DNA of 64,000 bases from Litoditis marina (GCA_964036275.1 OZ038435.1:6454187-6518186), one strand, 5' to 3'. Shown: positions 45,989 through 57,893, counted from the stretch's first letter. Program-made: numbers and translations. The notes: generated from the letters alone by a model not told the origin.

Positions 45989-48900
45989 ATGAATTTCTGG
46001 TGGTTGTCGGTTTTCTGTTGGATGGCAGCTCTGGCCGCCTGGTTTCAAGAAATACTAGGTCGGTTTCCTTCTCTCTAATCTACAATTGCCTAATTAAAAC
46101 TTCTTTCACGAAGTTTTCAACTTGTGATTAAGTATGGCTGAAACTCATTTCATAAGTACCTCTTTGATGAATACAGTGATAGATAAAAAAATTCATAATC
46201 TGGAGAAATATAGGGTCTAAGTTAGCGGTTGGGAGCAGCAGTCACAGGATCAACATAGCGATGTCTGTCATCTGTTCTTTTAGCGACCAATTCCAAGTTT
46301 TAGTTTTTGGTCTAGCCTGTCATACGTAGTAGGGAATACTGACTTTCGAGTTACCAGCTACGACTTCAAAATTCATCCACCTCAAAACCAAAAACTAACT
46401 ATAACTTTACCTGATTTCACTGTACCTACCACTAAGGAATGACTTTGTTTTCAGTTCTCGCTTTGGCGCGGGAAGAGATAGAGTTCGCCAAGTGGAAGGT
46501 TATTGTATTTACGGTCATTTGGATCATTATTGCATGCTCCTTCTTCAACGCGGTAACTTTACCACTTATCTTTTTTGTTCCTTTTCATGATTACGTAATA
46601 ACTTCTCACTTTGTGAACCACTCTTAGATGGGCCAACATAGAATTTTTCTATGCTTGCCACTTTGTATTATTTACATATCCATTTTCAAGTTTTGTTCGT
46701 TTGTCTCAATTTAGATTGGACGTTTCTAGATTTCATAGAAACATTCCTTTCCATGGTTCAGTAGAGAATGTGGGCTGTAACGAGTGAATGGTGAACTTTG
46801 GTAATACTAAAATTCGAAATAAGTTTAATTCTGCGGTTTTTAGATTTTCTCTCCACCAGTGCCGATTCCATCGAAGTTTCATATGAATGTTGATGAACTA
46901 TCAGAAAATGGACGGAGAAAGCTATTTTCTGAGAAATGCACGGAATTGGAACTGCTTGATGTAAGCTTCTGTCGTTGCTTCTCTCTTTCCTTCTTTCCCA
47001 CTTTCTATTTTGCCTCTTTTCTCTCTTCCTTTCTCTGTTCCCCCTTCGCGCTCTCTTTTGTATTTTCTCTGTTTCGCTCGCTGTTTCTCTCTTTTTCTAT
47101 ATCTCAATTGAGTTTTCTCCCCCCTCTTTGTTTGTTAATCTGTTTGTGTTGAATACTTATTCTATCTGTTGAACATTTGTTCTATCGTTTCCAGGCAAGA
47201 TTCTGCGAGAAATGTCGAGTGCTGAAACCGAACCGTTCCCACCATTGCCGAACTTGCGACAGATGTGTCATGAGAATGGACCACCACTGTCCCATTCTAC
47301 AGGTAAAACTATTAAAGAAGGACGATTATGTGGTCCAATCGCAACGCTTCAGTCCTTTAAACCGCAATATATTTTTCAATTGCAGTTTAAAGGACCGATG
47401 TAACGGGATCGGTCCACATAATCGTCCTTCTTTAAAAGGATGTTAGTGGTAGTTTGATCTTGATGCACACTTAGATCTGGAAATGTCGACCAAATAGCAA
47501 CACAATAAAACTACAAACACCATGGGATGGGACAACATAAAGTGTGTAGCCTTGCTTTGGAGAGAGCGACTACGTGGTGGATCATCCCTTCAGGTTAGAT
47601 CACTTTTCATGTCTAAACTCTAACTCTGAAAATCATCGCGAATCAAGTTCTGTAACTTTTCTCAACCTAAAAAACGAAATCGGAAAAGTTGAAACTCAAA
47701 ATTATCGACTTTTCATAACAATTATCGACTTTTCACACACCTTGCACCAAGTTTTACGTTGTTACAGGTGTGTGTTCATCATTCGAACCACAAACTGTAC
47801 CTGTTGTATCTGATTTGGCCGTGTGTTCTGGGAATCTATGTCACTATCATCTGTGCTCCGTATATAGTACGGATACGCGGGAAAATGACACTGAGTGGAG
47901 ACGAACTAACCAGAGAGCAACTATTCATCACCAGCGCCTTTCTGAATGCTGTGGTGGGTTACTAGTTTTTTTTCACCGAAAATGAAAGTTTTTTCCACTG
48001 TCAGTTGAAGAGCACACATATTGTCTGCGTCACATCGACCCACACACTCTCTCACGCCTGCATCCGGCGAACGAATGCTTATTGGAGCTAATGGTTTTCT
48101 TTTCAGAGGTTTGTATGAATTTCAGAATGCATACCACTCCGAAGCTGGCTTTTTCATTCTAATAAACTAACAACATTTTCTAAGCTTAGACAAAGTATGA
48201 TACAGCCGGATCCAGGCACCGTAGCAAAGTCGTGAAAGTGGTGAGAGCACCCTGATTGAGGACCTGACCACATAGTCGCCAACTTTCCGTGTTCAAGCAT
48301 AGTGGGGTGATCCGAATCTGGGTCAGGTAGTGTCCAGATAGTTCAGCTCGGAGCTGACCTTTTTAGGGGACTTTGCTACGGTGCCAGGAGAATTTTTCTT
48401 TGTTTTTCTCAAAATGTAAATTTTTCAGACGATCGCCCTCAGTTTGCTGTATCTTTTATATGGTCAATTCGAGCGACTTTTGCGAAATCGAACAGTCATT
48501 GAGGATTCCCAATTGACTGACATTGCTCCGGAAGATAAGGTAATAATAATAATAATAATTTATCAACCCGTTATTTGACAGACAATTTCAGTGGGTAATG
48601 AGTATCGGAGATGTTGGTGATATTTTTTAGATTCGTGAGTCCAAACTACAACGTACGAGTTCAATTACAATCTCTCATGTGAATCACATTTATTTTGTTT
48701 TTCACGTTTGGCGATTAAAGTCACGGGAAACTAAACTTTGAGTTCAAGAATCTCTCAAAGAAATTGTCACAATTGCAATCGGATTTTTTTAGAGTTTTCT
48801 TTTTCTTAAAATTCAGAGATTAAGTTTTTCCTCACGTCTAGGAAACTTCGATTTTTTTTTGATTGCAACACTATAATCGCCACTCGCCTGGCACAGATTT

Positions 48901-49117
48901 TGACGGTAAAAACTGTAAGGGATGATAAAAGAATGCTAAAAAAAACCTTTTCTTCCAGGACTACTATTTTATTGTATACGATATGGGTTCTCGTCTCGCC
49001 AATTGGCGTTCGATCTTTGGCCAGGATTGGCGCCACTGGCTGCTACCGACTGCCAATACCCCCGGCGATGGGGTCACCTATCCATACACCACGATCAAGG
49101 GAGAACTGCTACATTAA
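45989..49117 (+). CDS. DHHC-type palmitoyltransferase, ZDHHC2/15/20-like, 7 exons
   Basis: Predicted 282-residue integral membrane protein S-acyltransferase, which transfers fatty acyl from acyl-CoA to cysteines. Exons: 45989-46058, 46455-46552, 46844-46960, 47195-47302, 47768-47953, 48429-48539, 48959-49117; all phases agree. Two membrane segments lie in exons 1-2. The cysteine-rich domain (C99, C102, then HHC 111-113, C116, C119) ends in D124-H-H-C127. TM3 and TM4 follow (about 141-163 and 186-205). A TVIE at 215-218 matches the TTxE motif, and NWRSIFG at 245-251 with WLLP and GDGVTYP matches the C-terminal pattern of ZDHHC2/15/20. After DHHC the usual PWxxNCxG reads [10 protein letters not shown]: Cys133 is kept but Trp, Asn and Gly are missing. 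The start is 10 nt after an acceptor (45978), and AATAAA lies at 49165. ZDHHC2 versus 15 or 20 cannot be resolved. Confidence 0.9.
47312..47437. mobile_element. AAGAAGGACGATTATG hairpin MITE (copy 4), intronic
   Basis: It opens TTAAAGAAGGACGATTATG and closes ATAATCGTCCTTCTTTAAAA, with long internal arms. It begins 10 nt after the DHHC exon that ends at 47302, so it nearly abuts the splice donor. Confidence 0.85.
47443..47518. mobile_element. Short TTGTAGTTTGATC-type TIR element
   Basis: GGTAGTTTGATCTTGATGCA on the left is mirrored by ATAAAACTACAAACACC on the right. It sits immediately after the MITE ending at 47437, in the same DHHC intron. It is a member of the family described at 22645-22720. 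Confidence 0.5.
48211..48388. mobile_element. TIR element with CCAGGCACCGTAGCAAAGTC ends
   Basis: The left end CCAGGCACCGTAGCAAAGTC is matched by the inverted right end GACTTTGCTACGGTGCCAGG. The 178 bp element has no ORF and lies in the DHHC intron before the exon at 48429. No second copy was noticed in this window. Confidence 0.75.
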
Positions 49118-49164
49118 TAAGAACAAGATCTATTTAATGTCTATTTCAGTTGTCACAGTATTTT

Positions 49165-49170
49165 AATAAA
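49165..49170 (+). terminator. Polyadenylation signal of the DHHC gene
   Basis: AATAAA on the plus strand, 48 nt after the stop codon. The convergent transporter gene has its own signal about 205 bp further on, so the two transcripts end very close together. Confidence 0.6.
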
Positions 49171-49373
49171 GTTATTTTCACTGAAATCTCATGGGACTGA
49201 GAAGATTGGATTTGCCGATAACTGGATAGAATCTAGTTTCTGTCCATTTTGCGGAATAAAAATGAAACGCGAGAGAAACCGGACGCCCTGCACACTTGAC
49301 GTCTTTGAACATGCTTACCCGATAGAAAACCAATTAGTTTTTTTGTTTGAATATCGTTTTGTTTTTATTGAAG

Positions 49374-49379
49374 ACTTTC
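49374..49379 (-). terminator. Polyadenylation signal of the first SLC22 gene
   Basis: AATAAA on the minus strand begins 11 nt after the stop codon at 49390. If used, the 3'UTR would be about 25-40 nt. Confidence 0.5.
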
Positions 49380-49389
49380 AATAATGAGA

Positions 49390-52300
49390 TCATGCAGCGA
49401 GGAGAAGCTTTCGAGCAGCGAAATCTTTTTCTGATTTCACTCTTCGTGGAGGCATTTCACTGGGAAGAGTGTGACCTGGAATGTTACAAATGTTCAACTT
49501 CTAATTGATGTTAGCTGGGAAATAGTTCGAGAAATATGTGATCTGGCGTTCAAGTTTTTGCATATTTTGATTTTCTTATAACGGGTGACCATAATTGCGT
49601 TGTGGTTGGATTTGCATTCAGCAAAGAGTTACGACCGAACGCCATGCGCATGAACAAAATCATGTTATTCTTCTAATTGCTATGCCACAACATTGATATA
49701 GTTTAGGCAGCTCTTGAATTAGACACGCGCTTCTCATGAGAAAGATCGTGTGAACTTCTCATAAAGTTCGAAGAGTTGCCACGCCGCCAGATCAACATTA
49801 CCTTTAGTTTCGGGAATGAAGAACAGATAGAGCAGAACGTCGGTGAGACACATGAGAGACATCAAGAGGTACGGAAAACCATCGATCGGAACTGCCTACA
49901 AAATGAGAGTTCTTCAAAATCAAGCTGTATCCAGTATCTTTCTGAGGAGATTATGACTCCCGGGAAAATTCGCTAGAAAGTGGACGTAACTCTTGTGTTC
50001 AAGATGTATTTTTGGGTTCAAAAACAGTGTTTACTTTGTATTAGTTAGTTCGAACTTCGAGTTGCACCAACTCTTCGATTGCACTTCTGTGATCGAGGTA
50101 AGAACTTGAAGACCACCCAAGACGAGAGGAAATCAACTCACATAGCTGAAGACCATTGGCCCCAACGCGCTGCCCAGTCGACCACACACGTTGATATGCG
50201 CGTTGGCCAGGTTCCGAACTCCCGTGGAGAATAATTCTGACGTCACCAGCAGACACTGAATATATGATTTATTCTTTCAAAAAATGTAAAAGTAGCCTTC
50301 TTTTCTGTTTCATAGTAAAGTTTTTAATCTATATAGCAAAGTGGACTATGTTGCGAATCAATCACTAAAAGTTTGTTTTTCTTTTCAGATAGAGTGCCTT
50401 GAATGTACTTGGCCTAATAAGCACAACCATTCGATTCTGCTAGAGTACCTGTAAAAACAAACAGCCAGTTGTTCCAAACGCAAGTAGTGTGAAAACACGA
50501 GTGAGGTTCGCGTACTCTAACTGATTGCCTGAAACACAAGAATGTTGGGTTTTCGTAAGGAAACGAGATGCATTTGTTTTATTGTAGTTAGATGTGCCAG
50601 ATTGGTGGTCTGTTATGCCGATCAAACTACAATTCAAATGTGGTCACCCCAAATATTTATTGCAGATGCTGCGGTTAGGGATACATTTTTCAGAAAATAT
50701 CAATATCGTGCTAATCATGTGTACTGATTTGATGTTGCAATTTCAGTAAAATGAAATCGATTTTTCCACAACGGTTTGCATTCGGTAGTTGACAGAGCTG
50801 TTACTCGAAAAAGTCCCCCTCCCCCATTTCACAATTGCCGCACAACCCTCACTATTCAAGTACAAAATCTTGAAGTGTCATGTACTGTTCACTAGTTTAC
50901 CAAAATCATTAAACCATATAACAACCTGTAAACTGTACGACGAACGTAGATATCATGCAGACAAGAACGATAGTCATTGTAGTGAAATGAAGACGTGTTC
51001 GACTGACAACATCGCCACCAAGATGATCTACAACAGCCACCTTAAAATATGAAATTTCACAACGTTCTATTGAAGGTTAAGAGAAAATTATTTGTTAAAA
51101 CAAATTTATACCGTTAAATCAAATTTAGTTCGCTCTAGCGAGAACAGTTACGTATGGCGTTTCGGGCAATCTATGTTTAGGTGTAATCTAGGAGCCTACA
51201 ACCTGGGGACGTAGTTGCAAACGGATATTAATTTTTGATGTTTGCTAATACTAGTGACATTTTTGAAATGGAACCGAACTTACCGTCGCTGCTACACAAT
51301 ATCTGACAAGACCAGAAAATCCGGTGTTCAGATAAATGGAGCCTTTGATGACGTCGAGATTGAATATAAGACCGTTGCTGACGTAACTCAGAGCAAACCT
51401 GAAGGGGACAATACTTCACCGAAGATCGGAGAAGAGCAAGTTTTGGGAGCCACAAAACCCTGGTGGTAGTTCAATCTTGATGCAGGCTACAATTCATAAG
51501 TTTCCCTTGAAGAGCAAGGACATTAGACAACAAAAATTACGGGTTAGGGGACCATACATCCTGTAGGCCCGCTTTGAAGGAGGAAACCTCTATAGTGAAC
51601 TCACGATCCGATGGAGACCACAATGGTCTTTTTGGCCAAATCCTTGGTGGAATAGAGATGGAGAAAAGTGTATTTCTTGGCTTTTTTGTTGATGTCTCCA
51701 CTGGCTTCACATGCTGTTCTCACTATTGATCGAATTTGGGTGGAAGGGACCTGAATGCATCATGTTTCAAACGAGAGGACACAATCTGTGTTGTAGTTTG
51801 ATGTCCATTTACCACAGAAGTAACATTATCCAACTAAAATTGCAGTGGTCCAAACTACAATCACGAACCAACCCTGTATAACCAACCTTGAGATGGTCCG
51901 CTTTGAATCGGTTCACGTATTCTAAAGCCTTGACGGCTTCGGCCTCACGTTTCTTTTGAACAAGGAACTTCGGACTCTCGGGTAGAAAACTGAAAAGTCA
52001 CTATCGAAGTTTGTAAGTTACGCCATTGATTGAACTCAAGCTACAACTAAGATTTGTTCAATTCCTGTAGGACTCACAATGTACAGATGAGAATGGCCCC
52101 GAGCGTGACGACATTTCCTGCCTGTGTAAGTCCCCGCCAAGTCCCGGTCAGGTAGGCGACCACAGAAAATATGACATAATTGGGAGCCCATGTGATTATA
52201 GTACACATCCACAGACGATGCTTGACAGGCAGCATTTCAACCACGAAAATATCACCGACGCTGGAAGGGTAGAATTTAGGGGTGTTACAGTTGAATTAGG

Positions 52301-55154
52301 TTTCAAACCCTTCTGGGATTATCTTTAGTCATTAGTTCAGATTAACGCGTTCATCTTTCCCGTTTTCAGCTTATGCTTAGTACTCAGGTGTTTTTTCCCT
52401 GTGTGTTGGGTTTATAGGTCGGTAATCTGTTAAAGAAACAGAATACATGACAGTATAAAAGTTCAATCGAACGAAGCGTTCACATGCTACCTAACACATC
52501 TTCAAACGATCTTCAAAAGATTCACCGTACTAAAGTGTCATTTTCTATTCTTTCAAGAGAGCGACACCTAAAATCAAAATCACACCTTCAGGAGAGTACA
52601 CCAAAGTGACATAATCTATTCATAGAACCCACCCAATGAGTGATCCACAAGCACATCCAATAAAGAATCGGAACAATATGAAAATATCGATTGATGGAGA
52701 AAAAGATGAGCCCAGCGAACAAACAAACACGAATATCAATGTACATAACGTCACCTGGAACACTCTGAGTTATGAGGCATGAAGAACAGTTAATATATGT
52801 TTGATCCCGATGCACATCCTAACTAAAAACTTTCACCGAATAGCAATAGTATCAAACTAAAAACTAAGCGCGTTATTATAAGAAATTGATTGATTGATTG
52901 ACTGACTGATTCATTACGCATATGAATACGTGAAAAAATGGGATGAGAAGTGGAAGAAGGCCGTATACTAACAACTATACTTTTGCTCATCTTTTTACGG
53001 CATTGAGGGTATCTGAAGTACAACCAAAATACGGACTCACCGTTTTTCGACCGTATCTGTCCGAGAAATGACCGGACACTCCCGTGCCTAACATTGATCC
53101 AACCATCTGTATTGTGGTACTGAACTTTGGTTTGTTCGTCACGCCAATTGGCGCCAGAATGGAGTCTAGCCAGGATGGTTTGCGGCGGGAGCACAGCTGA
53201 TTGAACTGGAAAATCGATAACACTAAAAGTAGAAATATTGCTTTTTATGAGATTGAGAGAGATAGAGAGGAGGAAGGAAGAGTGGGTGAGATTGAAATAA
53301 AGAAAAGAGGAGGAGGAGATGAGAAAGAAGAAGGGGGAGGGACAGGGCGAGCGAGATGGAGAAAGAGAGAGAGAGAGAGAGAAAAGGAGAGTCTAACACC
53401 GACCTCAATAGCCGTAGATAGAAAGTCATACTGTAGTTGAGGTTGAACACAGTCCAAGTCTTGTTCGAACTGCTCGTATAAGGGAGAGCGAGATGGAGAA
53501 AGAGAGAGAGAGAGAAAAGGAGAGTCTAACACCGACCTCAATAGCCGTAGATAGAAAGTCATACTGTAGTTGAGGTTGAACACAGTCCGAGTCTTGTTCG
53601 AACTGCTCGTATAAGGGCGAGCGAGATGGAGAAAGAGAGAGAGAGAGAAAAGGAGAGTCTAACACCGACCTCAATAGCCGTAGATAGAAAGTCATACTGT
53701 AGTTGAGGTTGAACACAGTCCGAGTCTTGTTCGAACTGCTCGTATAAGGGCGAGCGAGATGGAGAAAGAGAGAGAGAGAGAAAAGGAGAGTCTAACACCG
53801 ACCTCAATAGCCGTAGATAGAAAGTCATACTGTAGTTGAGGTTGAACACAGTCCGAGTCTTGTTCGAACTGCTCGTATAAGGGCGAGCGAGATGGAGAAA
53901 GAGAGAGAGAGAGAGAGAAAAAAAGAGAGTCTAACACCGACCTCAATAGCCGTAGATAGAAAGTCGTACTGTAGTTGAGGTTGAACACAGTCCGAGTCTT
54001 GTTCGAACTGCTCGCATATCTCACTTGTAGTTCCGTTGAATAATACGTTGTCGCAGCCCAGAATGTGCGGTTGAGCCGCTCCGAATATGTTGAAAGCCTG
54101 AAATTCTGGATTCATGTGTGTGATGCAGATAGATGCTGACGTGGTTACAAAATGCATTAGCTGACGAGCACCTCATGAGCTAAAACGTATTATCTCGCTC
54201 GACTGTTCTCGAGCCGTGGACGGTAATACTAGCAATACTTATAAGACAACAGGTGAAACGGTAGACAAACATATGGGAGACGGATATGGTACGAAGAGAT
54301 AGTAAGTGAAACGTGGAGACACGAACTAATGCGGATTCCTATAGTCTTTTTCATTCCTACTGAGACTCCTACAGTAGGATTTCAAAACTTTGAAGCCGTT
54401 TTGCTCACTTACTTTCGATCGGAGAAGTTGAGGATTTTTGTACCTCATTCTCCTCCGCAGGTAGAGTAAATATACGAGAGCATTTTCCATAAACTACATT
54501 TTCAGCTTCACAACAGCCTTCGGAAAGTTTGTATGGTTACTGTAGGAGTCTCAGTAGGAATAGTGTGAACTATACCACGCCTGACTGTCAGATCCGAACC
54601 TGCGTCTCGTTAAACATGTATAATTTAACTTACTCTATTATAACTTTACATACATTTAACTTATTATTATAATTTAACTAAATATATTAGAGTTGGTCAG
54701 GGGACTTATCTACAATGATGAGGCCTCGGCCCCTGACCATACACACCGTACAGAGCATAGAGGCCGAAACGGTGTAAATTTATCTCAATCGATTATGACA
54801 CATGAATTGTTTATCTTAGAAAGTTCTTGTATTCTTCACTAAATATAACATTTCCTATTTCAAATATACAGCTTAGCTACTGAACATAATTGTTAATTCA
54901 CACTTACATGTATTTGACTCATTATATTCTAATATATCCTAATTTTTCCTTTCTTTTAATGTGTTTTTCTCTGCACGTTCACTCATCCGAATACACCTGT
55001 AGTGAAATAGTGCTTAGCAACAGACGGGAGAGAAACTAACCATGTTGGTGAGGGCGGTGTAAATCATCATCTCATAAAATAGAAGTAGTAGTAATTGGTA
55101 TCGATCCAACTCGAACAAATCGTCCAGTTCGACTATTTTCCGTGTGCTGGTCAT
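49390..55154 (-). CDS. SLC22-like organic ion transporter A (MFS), 13 exons
   Basis: Predicted 530-residue, 12-helix major facilitator for organic cations, anions or zwitterions at the plasma membrane; the substrate cannot be read from sequence. Exons: 55154-55041, 54097-53942, 53205-53041, 52754-52633, 52260-52078, 51989-51887, 51750-51605, 51398-51284, 51040-50926, 50528-50449, 50255-50142, 49895-49802, 49475-49390; all phases fit. TM1 is in exon 1 (YQLLLLLFYEMM). A Cys-containing extracellular loop is in exon 2, and the MFS signature GHFSDRYGRK lies at 135-144. LPESPK at 249-254 and PETKG at 499-503 are SLC22 hallmarks. Exon 11 has STGVRNLA in place of the usual PTxxRN, so it departs from the consensus that the neighbouring paralogue keeps. 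The second half of exon 2 is copied four more times in intron 2. Exon 9 uses an AAG acceptor. The start is 6 nt after an acceptor CAG. Confidence 0.92.
53404..54007 (-). repeat. Tandem array of a 66-nt exon segment (5 copies, 133-139 bp period)
   Basis: The 3' half of transporter exon 2 (54007-53942) is repeated at 53868-53803, 53735-53670, 53602-53537 and 53469-53404. Each copy is 66 nt (22 codons, phase 0), ends in the same donor (GAG/GTCGGTG) and is preceded by a CT-rich tract and GAGCAG. Each could therefore be recognised as an exon. Copies are nearly identical; the last one in gene order has Leu where the others have Ser (QDLDC versus QDSDC). In the genuine exon 2 the GAGCAG is coding sequence. 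In the copies it follows intronic pyrimidines and so resembles an acceptor. Confidence 0.9.
54340..54574. mobile_element. TATAGT/TACTGTAGGAGTCTCAGTA TIR MITE (copy 2)
   Basis: It lies in intron 1 of transporter A. It begins TATAGTCTTTTTCATTCCTA, ends CAGTAGGAATAGTGTGAAC followed by TATA, and has the same interior as the elements at 18079 and 63756. It is nearly identical to the inverted copy at 63756-63990, suggesting recent spread. Confidence 0.85.
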
Positions 55155-56401
55155 CTCGGACTGTTGTATAGTCGGTTTCATTTCCACTGAGAGTTCTACA
55201 GTATGATTATATAATTTTCAGTCAATTTGTATAGCATAAATGATATTGAAATGATAAACATGTCTCATGTTCTATTCGAATACACCTATTGCAAAGAAAA
55301 TACAGACTTCCGAAATTTCTTGACAAAGTTAAAGTTCGAATTGAAAAGAAGTAATTGAAAACTTTGAAAAATGTAATGTGGAAGTCTAAGTAGAAGAGAT
55401 TTTCATTATATCTACGAAACAGTCATTTTGGATGAAATCGGTGAAAAGCCACCTATATCCTTTCACGTGATTTACTTCGAGGTTTCTGATACAACAAGAA
55501 ATTTGCCTCCTTTTCTTCGCAGAGCACACATTTTCGTGAATACTCAGACAGAACCTGGGGTAGTTAGAGGGGTCCTTCAGGGGGCGTGGCCTATCGAATT
55601 TTGACATGAAAGTCAGTTTGGCGAAAAACAGGCAGTTGAAGGGGGCCACAGAATCTGGCACTTACAGGGGTACAAAAAATGGAACTTAGAGGGGTAGGGG
55701 GTAGACGGGCGAATGTTTAAAAAAGAGAAAAATAAGAAGAAATCACATAATAAAGAAAGCACAAGATAACGTAAAACAAGCACGACGTTTTTAATATTCC
55801 TTTCTTCTTCAAACAACGGAAATGATGGAAAAATGGAAAAACCAAACGTTTCAAACTACCTAATTTTTAAGGTTTCATATTTGGTATTGTAAAACAGTAT
55901 AAAAAGTGCCCTGGGAAGATGTTTTTTGCAAGTCGGGGCAGCGATCAAGGATAGACAGTAGCAGAAAAAGATAACCGAGGCTGTTAGGTCTGCCGGTCGC
56001 GATAATCAAATCAGATCACTTTTACGATGCCGAACTTTGGATTCATATGAGTTTTTGCAAACGTTTATTTCATTCAGCGCCTTCACTACGAACTTCAGCT
56101 TGTTTTAATCGTTTCAGTTTTCTTCGTTCCTCCTCTTATTTACTGAATGGAAGAAAAGTTTCCAACGATTTAGTTTCCAATCACGGCAACATTATACACC
56201 TCTTGAGAGCATCTCATGAACCATATGAGAGGCTTTCTAAGACATGTTGGATATGACCATTCTTTTTTCCTGACTCAATCATGCCACTGAATAAGTACCA
56301 CCATCGTCATTATTACGTGAAATCTACCGCAGTTCACGTATATTTACGATCAAGTTTGGTCACCAACGTATGGTTTTTATGTTGATACTACACCCGTATT
56401 T

Positions 56402-56556
56402 AGTTGTCGCCAACGGAAAGGCATTTCTTCCATTCTGAAGCTTGCCAGTCATGTACTCTCGTAGCGCAGTCGTTAGCGCCCAGCTACGACTATTTTGCTC
56501 GCAGGTTCAATTCCGGCAAGAGAGAAACATTCATAAATTTGGCACCCCTTGTACCT
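56402..56556 (+). mobile_element. tRNA-derived SINE, family A (copy 4)
   Basis: It starts GTCGCCAACGGAAAGGC, then GTAGCGCAGTCGTTAGCGCC (A-box region), GGTTCAATTCC (B box, 56504-56514), CGGCAAGAGAGAAACATTC and a GGCACCCCTTGTA end. It lacks the middle segment with TGTGCGTACACAGCGG that copies 1-3 carry. Confidence 0.7.
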
Positions 56557-56949
56557 GGATGTAGTTGGAACAGTCATGTTCATCATAGAGGGACATCTTC
56601 ATTTGTGAGCTTTCACGTTTACTACCGCTCACGTGTTTATCACGTGTTGCGTTACTATGCATTTGACAATTTTTAGCAGACGACTCCGATAAATGATGCG
56701 ATCATTAAAAGTCCGTTATCAACTGATTTTTGGACAAGTAGCTATCGCGTTTTCCAATTGGACTTTGGTTGCGTGCCAGTCTGTTCTTATTTATCTGGCA
56801 CACTAAAATTTGAACGGTTTAATTCTCACTACAAGCTAGAGATTGTTGTGCTCCGCTGGAGTATTACAAATAATCGAATTCCCATATTCCATTATTATTC
56901 TTTCACTTCGTATCATTTCGAGGTTGTGATCTCCATACATATAACAAAT

Positions 56950-57799
56950 GGTGTTATCACCAGCTCCTTGTGGTTCGAAGTTAGAGTTAGAGATTTGGGT
57001 TTCTTGTTGAATAGCAGTCTTTCCTTCAAAGATCATGTGCGACATATTGTACAGTTAGCAAAATATAAAAATATACTTACAATCTTTTCAAGGTATTGAA
57101 AACCAATAAAGAAAGTATTTGGATTAAAGCGTACAAAACCTATATTCGTCCAATGGTTGAGTTCGGAACAACGGTGTTCAATTCAGATAGAGGATTCGTA
57201 AAGAAAATTGAATCAGTTCAGAATAATTTCACCAGAAAATTGTTCTTCCGGCTTGGTGGCTACAAATATTGCACTATTCCCAGCTCTTCATTTAGAAACA
57301 GGAAATTAAAATTGATATCATTGGAATCTAGAAGAAATACAACTGATTTAGTTATGATACACAAAATAATAACTGGACAATGTGGTCTAAATGCGATTGA
57401 CTTTTTCACGTTCAATCGTTCACGTACTCGAGGTACAAAGGAGAAGATTAGCTTTCCAATACCAAAAACTAGTCATCGTGCACAGTTCTTTACTGTTCGT
57501 GCCGGTTCAAAATACTTGAAACACAGCAAGAACAAAAATATTCCGAGTTCTCTTGCGGCGGCCAAGAAATATTTTTCGGAAAAGCACTTGTAACTGACCT
57601 TACTATGTTTATTAGTCAAAACCCCATTGAAATGTCGATCGTTGTACTGTAGTCATATATATGCTCATTCAATGTTCACCTTACTGTTCACCATTTTTCG
57701 ATTCGTGTTTTCATATTGCTCAAATTCATTTGGTTTTAATTCATTTTTCGTTCTCTCCATGTATCTCACATGCTTGCATGTAAATAAATCAATCAATCA
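56950..57799 (+). pseudogene. 5'-truncated, frameshifted LINE reverse-transcriptase C-terminus
   Basis: Two reading frames carry the end of a Jockey/CR1-like non-LTR element ORF2. The first (to about 57099) has DLGFLLNSSLSFKDHV, typical of the segment after the RT palm. The second (57096-57593) has AYKTYIRPMVEFG, then ESVQNNFTRKLFFR, LISLESRRNTTDL and a final TRGTKEKISFPIPKT. A single frame change near 57095 separates them. The catalytic RT core is absent. After the stop, a T-rich 3' region ends AAATAAATCAATCAATCAG, a typical LINE tail. It is dead as it stands. Confidence 0.8.
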
Positions 57800-57887
57800 G
57801 ACCTTGTAGATATTCGTCTAGTCGATACATAGATTGAGTGCCATGCGAAAACTTTTCTGAATGGTACAGGACAGGTGGTATAACCTT

Positions 57888-57893
57888 TTTATT
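57888..57893 (-). terminator. Polyadenylation signal of the second SLC22 gene
   Basis: AATAAA on the minus strand, 59 nt after the stop at 57952. Confidence 0.5.

Noticed and set aside
53223..53450. Ser/Leu repeat frames in transporter A intron 2
   Set aside because: They combine the CT tract with the duplicated 66-nt exon segments; no independent gene.
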